Shown: positions 57,523 through 64,000 of the stretch, in pieces
Position numbering within the stretch: position 1 is the stretch's first letter
How the letters are laid out: every line of letters starts with the position of its first letter
Source: Sorex araneus
Taxonomy: Eukaryota; Chordata; Mammalia; Eulipotyphla; Soricidae
Length of the DNA: 64,000 nucleotides
Reading direction: 5' to 3'
Assembly (NCBI RefSeq): GCF_027595985.1
Contig: NC_073305.1
Location: 27,448,134 to 27,512,133, forward strand
The notes under the pieces: model-generated
Database searches by the model: none
The model's input: only the letters and a program-made list of their open reading frames with translations
Told to the model about the DNA's origin: nothing
Made by a program: the position numbers and the translations under genes

Positions 57523-60500
57523 CTATATACCATAGATGAGTGCAATCTTTCTATGTCTGTCTCTCTCTTTCTGACTCATTTCACTCAGCATGAAACTTTT
57601 CATGCCCATCCACTTAACTACAAAATTCTTGACCTCCTTTTTTCTAACAGCTGCATAGTATTCCATTGTATAGATGTACCAAAGTTTCCTCAACCAGTCA
57701 TCCATTCTGGGGCATTCGGGTTTTTTCCAGATTCTGGCTATTGTAAACAGTGCTGCGATGAACATACATGTGCAGATGTTGTTTCGATTGTACTTTTTTG
57801 ATTCTCTGGGATATATTCCCAGCAGTGGTATTGCTGGGTCAAATGGGAATTCAATATCTAATTTTTTGAGAGTCGTCCAAATTGTTTTCCAGAAGGGCTG
57901 AACCAGTCGGCATTCCCACCAGCAGTGAAGAAGGGTCCCTTTCTCCCCACATCCTCTCCAACAGCGGTTGCTTTTGTTCTTTTGGATGTGTGCTAGTCTC
58001 TGTGGTGTGAGGTGGTATCTCATGGTTGTTTTGATCTGCATCTCTCTGATGATTAGTGATGTAGAGCACTTTTTCATGTGCCTTTTGGCCATTCGTATTT
58101 CTTCCTTGGTAAAGTTTCTGTTCATTTCTTTGCCCCATTTTTTGATGGGGTTGGATGTTTTCTTCTTGTAGAGCTCAACCAGTGCTTTATATACCATTGA
58201 TATCAACCCCTTATCTGATGGGTATTGTGTAAATATCCTTTCCCATTCTGTGGATGGTCTTTGTATTCTGGTCACTGTATCTCTTGCGGTGCAGAAGCTT
58301 TTTAGTTTAATGTAGTCCCATTTGTTGATCTCTGTTTTTACTAGATTGCTTAGTTCCGTGTCACCTTTGAAGATACCCTTATCTTCAATATCGTGGAGGG
58401 TTTCGCCGACCTTGTCTTCAATGTACCTTATGGTTTGTGGTCTAATGTTGAGGTCTTTAATCCATTTTGATCTGACTTTTGTGCATGGTGTCAGGTCAAG
58501 GTCTAAACCCATTTTTTTGCATGTGGTTGTCCAGTTGTGCCAGCACCATTTGTTAAAGAGGCTTTCCTTGCTCCACTTCACTTCTCTTGCTCCCTTATCA
58601 AAGATTAGATGGTCATACATTTGGGGTTGTGTGTAGGGATATTCCACCCTGTTCCATTGGTCTACGGCTCTGCCTTTGTTCCAGTACCATGCTGTTTTAA
58701 TTGTTACTGCTTTGTAGTAAAGTTTGAGGTTGGGGATGGTGATGCCTCCCATCATCTTTTTCCCAAGAATTGTTTTAGCTATCCTTGGACGTTTGTTATT
58801 CCATATGAATTTTAGGATTGCTTGATCCATTTCTTTGAAGAATGTCATGGGTATATTTATAGGGATCGCATTGAATCTGTATAATGCTTTAGGGAGTATT
58901 GCCATTTTGACAATATTGATTCTCCCTATCCACGAGCAGGGTATATGTTTCCATTTCCTCATGTCCTCTTTGATTTCATGGAGTAGCGTTATGTAGTTTT
59001 CTTTGTAAAGGTCTTTTACTTCCTTGGTTAAGCTGATTCCGAGGTACCTGATTTTCTGGGGCACGATTGTGAATGGGATTGCTTTTTTCATGTCCCTTTC
59101 CTCTGCCTCATTGTTTGCATATATGAAGGCCATGGATTTTTGGGTATTGATTTTGTAGCCTGCAACTTTACTGTATAAGTCTATTGTTTCTAAGAGTTTC
59201 TTAGTAGAGGTTTTAGGCTTCTCTAGATATAGTATCATGTCGTCTGCAAATAGTGAGAGTTTGATTTCTTCCCTTCCTATCTGGATGCCCTTAATCTCTT
59301 TTTCTTGTCTAATAGCTATCGCAAGTACTTCCAGTACTATATTGAAGAGGAGTGGTGAGAGTGGGCATCCTTGTCTTGTGCCTGATCTCAGAGGAAAGGC
59401 CCTTAGTTTTTCCCCGTTGAGGATAATGCTTGCCGTAGGCTTGTGATAGATGGCTTCGACTATCTTGAGGAAAGTTCCTCCAAACCCCATTTTGGCAAGG
59501 GTTTTCATCATGAAAGGATGTTGGATCTTGTCAAATGCTTTCTCTGCATCTATTGATATGATCATATGGTTTTTATCTTTCCTTTTGTTGATATGCTGGA
59601 TTATGTTGATTGATTTCCGAATGTTAAACCATCCTTGCATCCCTGGGATGAATCCCACTTGGTCGTGGTGTATGATCTTTTTGATGAGTTGTTGGATCCT
59701 ATTTGCTAGTATTTTGTTGAGGATCTTCGCATCGGTGTTCATCAGGGAAATTGGTCTGTAATTTTCTTTCTTAGTGGTGTCTTTGTTTGCTTTTGGTATT
59801 AGGGAGATATGTGCTTCATAGAAACTGTTTGGGAGAGTTCCTGTTTTTTCAATTTCCTGGAAAAGTTTGAGGAAAACAGGCAATAGGTCTTCTTTAAATG
59901 TTTGGAAGAATTCGCCAGTGAAACCATCTGGGCCTGGGCTTTTGTTTTTGGGGAGGTTTTTGATTACCGTTTCAATTTCCTTAACATTGATGGGTCTATT
60001 CAGGTATTCCAGGTCTTCTTTCTTCAGTCTTGGGAGATTGTAGGATTCAAGGAATCCATCCATTTCTTTTAGGTTCTCCTTTTTTGTGGCGTAAAGACTT
60101 TCAAAGTAGTCTCTAATGATCTTTTGAATCTCACTGGTTTCTGTTATGATGTCCCCCTTTTCATTTCTGATTCGATTTATTAGAGTTTTCTCTCTTTCTT
60201 TCTTTGTGAGACTTGCTAGCGGTTTATCAATCTTATTTATTTTCTCAAAGAACCAACTCTTTGTTTCATTGATCTTTCGGATTGTTTTTTTGGTTTCGAT
60301 GTCATTAATTTCTGCTCTAATTTTTATTATTTCTTTCCTTCGGTCTGGTTTGGGGTCCTTTTTCTGGTCCTTTTCTAGGGTCTTGAGTCGTGAAGTCAAG
60401 CTATCTATGTGGGTCCTTTCTTCCTTCCTGAGGAATGCTTGGAGAGCTATAAATTTTCCCCTTAACACGGCTTTAGCTGCGTCCCATAGGTTTTGGTAGC

Positions 60501-61341
60501 TCGTGTCTTCATTCTCATTTGTTTCTAAGTATCTTTTGATTTCTTCCTTGATTTCCTTCTTGACCCACTCATTGTTCAACATGGAATTGTTTAATTTCCA
60601 GGTGTTTGATTTGATTTTCCGTATTTGTGGGTGGTTAGCTTCTATCTTCAGCGCATCGTGGTCTGAAAAGATGGTTGATACAATTTCTATTTTTCCGATT
60701 CGATTGAGGTATGTTCTGGGGCCCAGTACATGGTCTATTTTTGAAAATGTTCCATGTGCACTGGAAAAGAATGTGTATTCTTTCTTTTTGGGGTGTAAGG
60801 CCCTGTATAGGTCTATTAGGCCTCTCTCTTCAATTTCTTCATTCAGGGTCAGTGTTTCCTTGTTGAGTTTTGTTCTTGTGGATCTATCTAGAGGTGATAA
60901 GGCCGTATTGAAGTCTCCGACTACAATTGTGCTGTTAGTGATGTCCTCTTTGAAGTCTGTTAGGAGTCGTTTTAAATATTTAGCCGGTCGTTCGTTAGGA
61001 GCATATACGTTTAAGAGTGTGATTTCTTCCTGTTGTACATATCCCTTGATAAACAGAAAATGACCTTCGCTGTCCCTTTTGATCTTTTTCATCCTGAAAT
61101 CTATGTTGTCGGATACCAGGATGGCCACTCCAGCTTTTTTAAGGGGGTTGTTTGCTTGGAGGATTGTTTTCCATCCTTTGACTTTGAGTCTATGTTTACT
61201 CTGTTTGTTCAGGTGTGTTTCTTGCAGGCAACAGAATGTTGGGTTTAATTTCCGGATCCATTTAGCTACTCTGTGTCTCTTGATAGGTGCATTTAGGCCA
61301 TTGACATTGAGAGAGATTATTGTGATGTGGTTTTGTGTCAT
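57523..61341 (-). CDS. LINE-1 ORF2p: endonuclease and reverse transcriptase
   Basis: A 1272-residue protein (human ORF2p is 1275) that nicks target DNA and reverse-transcribes its own RNA at the nick. The endonuclease (about 1-237) keeps N12, E41, Y113, D143 and N145 (GDFN), D203, and D227-H228 (SDH). Each is two less than the human numbering recalled for that site. The reverse transcriptase (about 450-770) has [19 protein letters not shown] and FADDMILY with the catalytic pair D700-D701. A CX3CX7HX4C knuckle lies at C1127, C1131, H1139 and C1144. The start is ATG with A at -3. The frame opens 42 nt after the ORF1 stop, so translation probably depends on the unusual downstream re-initiation known for L1. 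No stop or frameshift. Confidence 0.97.
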   Translation of the reverse strand: MTQNHITIISLNVNGLNAPIKRHRVAKWIRKLNPTFCCLQETHLNKQSKHRLKVKGWKTILQANNPLKKAGVAILVSDNIDFRMKKIKRDSEGHFLFIKGYVQQEEITLLNVYAPNERPAKYLKRLLTDFKEDITNSTIVVGDFNTALSPLDRSTRTKLNKETLTLNEEIEERGLIDLYRALHPKKKEYTFFSSAHGTFSKIDHVLGPRTYLNRIGKIEIVSTIFSDHDALKIEANHPQIRKIKSNTWKLNNSMLNNEWVKKEIKEEIKRYLETNENEDTSYQNLWDAAKAVLRGKFIALQAFLRKEERTHIDSLTSRLKTLEKDQKKDPKPDRRKEIIKIRAEINDIETKKTIRKINETKSWFFEKINKIDKPLASLTKKEREKTLINRIRNEKGDIITETSEIQKIIRDYFESLYATKKENLKEMDGFLESYNLPRLKKEDLEYLNRPINVKEIETVIKNLPKNKSPGPDGFTGEFFQTFKEDLLPVFLKLFQEIEKTGTLPNSFYEAHISLIPKANKDTTKKENYRPISLMNTDAKILNKILANRIQQLIKKIIHHDQVGFIPGMQGWFNIRKSINIIQHINKRKDKNHMIISIDAEKAFDKIQHPFMMKTLAKMGFGGTFLKIVEAIYHKPTASIILNGEKLRAFPLRSGTRQGCPLSPLLFNIVLEVLAIAIRQEKEIKGIQIGREEIKLSLFADDMILYLEKPKTSTKKLLETIDLYSKVAGYKINTQKSMAFIYANNEAEERDMKKAIPFTIVPQKIRYLGISLTKEVKDLYKENYITLLHEIKEDMRKWKHIPCSWIGRINIVKMAILPKALYRFNAIPINIPMTFFKEMDQAILKFIWNNKRPRIAKTILGKKMMGGITIPNLKLYYKAVTIKTAWYWNKGRAVDQWNRVEYPYTQPQMYDHLIFDKGAREVKWSKESLFNKWCWHNWTTTCKKMGLDLDLTPCTKVRSKWIKDLNIRPQTIRYIEDKVGETLHDIEDKGIFKGDTELSNLVKTEINKWDYIKLKSFCTARDTVTRIQRPSTEWERIFTQYPSDKGLISMVYKALVELYKKKTSNPIKKWGKEMNRNFTKEEIRMAKRHMKKCSTSLIIREMQIKTTMRYHLTPQRLAHIQKNKSNRCWRGCGEKGTLLHCWWECRLVQPFWKTIWTTLKKLDIEFPFDPAIPLLGIYPRESKKYNRNNICTCMFIAALFTIARIWKKPECPRMDDWLRKLWYIYTMEYYAAVRKKEVKNFVVKWMGMKSFMLSEMSQKERDRHRKIALIYGI

Positions 61342-61383
61342 CTTTCTGTGGGATTTGTTGTTCTTATGGGGCTCCTCCTTGCC

Positions 61384-62346
61384 TTACAGTAGCCCCTTTA
61401 GACCTTCTTTCAAGATTGGTTTTGAGTCTATGAAGGACCTGAGCTGTTGTTTATCCGAGAAGTAGTGTATGGTTCCTTCGAGTTTGAGTGAGAGTTTAGC
61501 CGGATAAAGTATTCTTGGTGAGGCATTCATTTCGTTGAGTTTTTTCACTATGTCCCACCATTGTCTTCGGGCTCGGAGGGTTTCTTCTGACAGATCGGCC
61601 GTAAATCTGAGGGGTGCTCCTTTGTATGTGATTTCCCTCTTTGACCTTGCTACTTGTAGAATTGTGTCTCTATCTACAGCATCCGCCATTCTGACTATGA
61701 TATGCCTTGGAGTCTTTTTATTTGGGTCTCTTTTTGCTGGCACTCTTCGGACTTCTTGTATCTGGACGCCTGCCTTCTCCAGCTCTGGTAATTTCTTAGC
61801 GATGATGTCTTTGACTATGTTTTTTTCATTGGGGTTACTTCCCTGTGGTTCTGGTACTCCAATGATTCTTATGTTGTTCCTCTTGAAGTCATCCCCCAGG
61901 GCTCTGATTCGCTCTATAGCCATTTTGAGGTCTTTGGCCATGATTTGTTGCTGTCTGTAAGCTTTCTGCAGCTCATCCTCAAGCTCGCTGATTCTGTCTT
62001 CGGCTGTAGTCATTCTGCTGTTGAGGGCATCTAGTGATATTTTTATTTCATCTACCGATTGCTTTATTTGTGAGACTTCGGTTCGAAGGTTTGAAATTTC
62101 TGCTCTCATTTCTGCTCTCATTTCTTCCTGTATTTTCTTGGTAGACCGTTCCAGCGCTTGATTCATCTCCTCCCTTAATTTATTGGATGTCTGTTCCATA
62201 TTTGCTTGGAGTAGGTCGAATCTCCTCCATATTTCCTCTCTGAATTGTTTATCTGAGAGGTCGTAGATGTTGGGAGACTGTTTTGAGGTTTCTAGTATCT
62301 TTTCTTCTCCCTCTCTTGGTGGAGGGGATTTTCGCTGTTTCTTCAT
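61384..62346 (-). CDS. LINE-1 ORF1p: RNA-binding chaperone
   Basis: A 320-residue protein (human is 338) that coats L1 RNA as a trimer in the cytoplasmic particle. I start it at the ATG at 62346 (MKKQRKSPPP). The frame stays open upstream through a GTG at 62373, which would add nine residues but is an unlikely start. A basic N-terminus is followed by a long coiled coil (about 30-150) rich in E, K, R and L, with an RhxxhE trimer-type motif at 118-123 (RISELE). The RRM domain begins near 157 (NNIRIIGVPE). The C-terminal domain (about 250-315) includes ASPRILYPAKLSLKLEG. It lies downstream of the monomeric promoter and 42 nt ahead of ORF2 on the same transcript. Confidence 0.95.
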   Translation of the reverse strand: MKKQRKSPPPREGEEKILETSKQSPNIYDLSDKQFREEIWRRFDLLQANMEQTSNKLREEMNQALERSTKKIQEEMRAEMRAEISNLRTEVSQIKQSVDEIKISLDALNSRMTTAEDRISELEDELQKAYRQQQIMAKDLKMAIERIRALGDDFKRNNIRIIGVPEPQGSNPNEKNIVKDIIAKKLPELEKAGVQIQEVRRVPAKRDPNKKTPRHIIVRMADAVDRDTILQVARSKREITYKGAPLRFTADLSEETLRARRQWWDIVKKLNEMNASPRILYPAKLSLKLEGTIHYFSDKQQLRSFIDSKPILKEGLKGLL

Positions 62347-62660
62347 ATTGTCACGGAAGTGCAGAGTTGGCACCTTGTAGTTCTTTATTCCTCTTCCTTT
62401 TTGTGGGAAGAAGGGGCTCCGATTGTGCTAAACTTCCCTTATTCACTGATAGCTTTTATAGTGTCAGCCTAAGCTAATGGCTATTTTGCGTAAATGTTTG
62501 AGATCGCAAAAGTGAGTTTTCAAAGGAATACACAGTACGGATTGAGATGGGGTAGCAAAGAATAACTGCGGCCGCATTAGCGGCCGCCGCTCCGGAAAGA
62601 AGCCACGCCCACTTTTTAGGCCACGCCCCCTGAGATGAGGACACGCCCCTAAGCAGCAGA
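62347..62660 (-). promoter_or_regulatory. non-monomeric 5' UTR linker of the L1
   Basis: About 310 bp between ORF1 and the tandem units. It contains two GCGGCCGC sites (62568-62588) and three 'cacgccc' boxes on the plus strand (about 62603, 62622 and 62642), compatible with KLF/Sp-type factors. CpG-rich compared with the surrounding DNA. Confidence 0.7.
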
Positions 62661-63359
62661 GTGGGGATTGGTCAGGATCCGACGGCGGCGGCGGACAGGT
62701 GCCAGGCAGGGGCTTCAGGAGAAGCCCCGAGCCGCGGCGGGCAGGGGGCGGGGAGGGGACTTCTCCGCGCTGAGGCAGGCTCTCCAAGGGATTGCCTGTT
62801 TGCCTGCAGGATGGAGATTGGTCAGGATCCGACGGCGGCGGCGGACAGGTGCCAGGCAGGGGCTTCAGGAGAAGCCCCGAGCCGCGGCGGGCAGGGGGCG
62901 GGGAGGGGACTTCTCCGCGCTGAGGCAGGCTCTCCAAGGGATTGCCTGTTTACCTGCAGGATGGAGATTGGTCAGGATCCGACGGCGGCGGCGGACAGGT
63001 GCCAGGCAGGGGCTTCAGGAGAAGCCCCGAGCCGCGGCGGGCAGGGGGCGGGGAGGGGACTTCTCCGCGCTGAGGCAGGCTCTCCAAGGGATTGCCTGTT
63101 TACCTGCAGGATGGAGATTGGTCAGGATCCGACGGCGGCGGCGGACAGGTGCCAGGCAGGGGCTTCAGGAGAAGCCCCGAGCCGCGGCGGGCAGGGGGCG
63201 GGGAGGGGACTTCTCCGCGCTGAGGCAGGCTCTCCAAGGGATTGCCTGTTTGCCTACAGGATGGAGATTGGTCAGGATCCGACGGCGGCGGCGGACAGGT
63301 GCCAGGCAGGGGCTTCAGGAGAAGCCCGAGCCGCGGCGGGCAGGGGGCGGGGAGGGGAC
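62661..63359 (-). promoter_or_regulatory. tandem 150-bp promoter monomers of the L1 5' UTR
   Basis: The mark 'gtcaggatccgacggcggcg' recurs at 62671, 62821, 62971, 63121 and 63271, an exact 150-bp period. The fifth (most distal) unit stops at 63359 and has a one-base deletion ('agaagcccgag'). Units differ at only a few positions. On the L1 sense strand each carries a CCAAT box ('gaccaatctcc', NF-Y type) and a GC box ('cctccccgcccc', Sp1 type). Mouse L1 families likewise carry repeated promoter monomers; promoter function here is inferred from position and content. Confidence 0.85.
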
Positions 63360-63378
63360 TTCTAATTGGTACATTTTA
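63360..63378. repeat. right target-site duplication of the full-length L1
   Basis: Identical to 57022-57040. The first few bases ('ttct') could equally be the start of the monomer's own 'acttct', so the exact junction is ambiguous by about 4 bp. Confidence 0.95.
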
Positions 63379-63432
63379 AATTTTGTAGCATGTCAGTGCT
63401 AGAAACTGACTTGAAAGTTTATTTAGTTGTTT

Positions 63433-63704
63433 TTTTTAATTTTGTTTTTGTTTTTAATTTTATTGAATCACCGTGAGATAGTTACAAGCTTTCATGTTTG
63501 GGTTACAATCACACAATGATCAAACACCCATTCCTCCACTAGTGCACATTCCCCACCACCAATATTCCAGGTATATCCCCCCTTTTCCACCCCCCCTGCC
63601 TCCATGGCAGGCAATATTCCCCATATTCTCTCTCTACGTTTGGGCATTATGGCTTGCAACACAGACACTGGGAGGTCATCATGTTTGGTCCATTATCTAC
63701 TTCA
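63433..63704 (-). mobile_element. 5'-truncated L1 3' UTR
   Basis: 'attgaatcaccgtgagatag', 'ttcatgtttgggttacaatc', 'ccattcctccactagtgcac' and 'ccattatctacttc' match the L1 tail at 22142-22600 and 39336-39610. Only ~270 bp, entirely 3' UTR. Confidence 0.9.
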
Positions 63705-64000
63705 ATGAATATAGTTATTTTCAATGTCCATAGTGTAACTATATACACAAGTCTTTGAGATAAAGTACAGATACTATGGATGGAATCCTGTCCCTCCTCC
63801 ACCCAGATTGATATTTGGATATGGGTCTTCTGAGAGAAAATTTAAGTGAGATCATAATAGTGAATGCTTATAAGGGAATTAGTGCCTTTAAAGAAGAGAT
63901 CAAACTGCTTGCTTTTACTCCCTCTCTTTACCATGTGAAGACACAGCAAAATGGTAATCAACTATAAGCCTAGAAGATTGTTCTGACCAAGAACTGAATT
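63705..64000. other. unique sequence
   Basis: Nothing recognised up to the window edge. Confidence 0.4.

Larger units (their letters stand above)
57041..63359 (-). mobile_element. full-length LINE-1 with intact ORFs
   Basis: A 6.3-kb element on the minus strand: monomeric 5' UTR (62347-63359), ORF1 (61384-62346), 42-nt spacer, ORF2 (57523-61341), 3' UTR (about 57061-57522) and A-rich tail (57041-57065). A perfect 19-bp duplication brackets it. Both ORFs are uninterrupted, and the tandem promoter units are almost identical to one another. All of this indicates recent insertion by its own cis-acting machinery. Other L1 copies here are truncated, inverted or decayed, so this is the only candidate source copy in the window. 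Activity itself cannot be read from sequence. Confidence 0.97.

Noticed and set aside
58322..61063. Several plus-strand frames of 100-190 aa opposite ORF2
   Set aside because: Antisense shadows of the ORF2 coding frame, rich in Phe/Ser/Leu, with no motif of their own.
62661..63359. Evenly spaced direct repeats resembling an array
   Set aside because: The units are contiguous 150-bp blocks without spacers at the 5' end of a LINE in a mammalian genome: promoter monomers, not CRISPR.

Overview
The window is repeat-dense, AT-rich mammalian DNA. No host gene or exon could be supported, and no rRNA, tRNA gene, CRISPR array or bacterial-type operon is present. The most abundant family is a tRNA-headed SINE with the phrases 'catcccatatggtcc', 'caggagtaattcctgag' and 'gtgacccaaaaagc' before an A-tail. 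From memory this matches the SOR-type SINEs of shrews, so a Sorex-like eulipotyphlan genome is the best guess; this was not checked by any search. Whether the window is intergenic or intronic cannot be told.

Layout. Bases 1-6.5 kb: L1-tailed composite, L1 3' fragment, SINEs, then a nearly full-length decayed RTE-clade (BovB-like) LINE on the minus strand. 6.5-18.9 kb: mostly unique AT-rich sequence with scattered SINEs and old MIR/L2 remnants. 18.9-23 kb: large purine microsatellites, a composite retroelement with 320-bp tandem units, a 55-bp near-perfect palindrome and a truncated L1. 25.4-29.2 kb: SINE cluster, a second composite nested in an RTE-derived element, an old L1. 33-34.9 kb and 39.3-47.9 kb: L1 fragments of several ages, one with a 5' inversion. 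50-54.8 kb: a third family-1 composite, an RTE deletion derivative, a family-2 composite and several RTE-tailed SINEs. 57.0-63.4 kb: a complete LINE-1 on the minus strand.

The main object is that LINE-1 (57041-63359). It has a 5' UTR of about 4.6 tandem 150-bp monomers, open ORF1 and ORF2 frames with every catalytic and zinc-knuckle residue I checked intact, a 3' UTR, an A-tail and a perfect 19-bp target-site duplication. It looks young and possibly still able to move.

The repeats form two machinery-and-parasite systems. L1 (ORF1 + ORF2, A-tail) is the likely mobiliser of the A-tailed SINE and of two composite families that carry an L1-like 3' end behind unrelated tandem 5' units, an organisation resembling primate SVA. 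The RTE LINE is the likely mobiliser of a second SINE whose inner part matches the RTE 5' region and whose 3' end is the last ~20 codons of the RTE ORF running into a CAGTGA-type repeat. Larger RTE deletion derivatives are also present.
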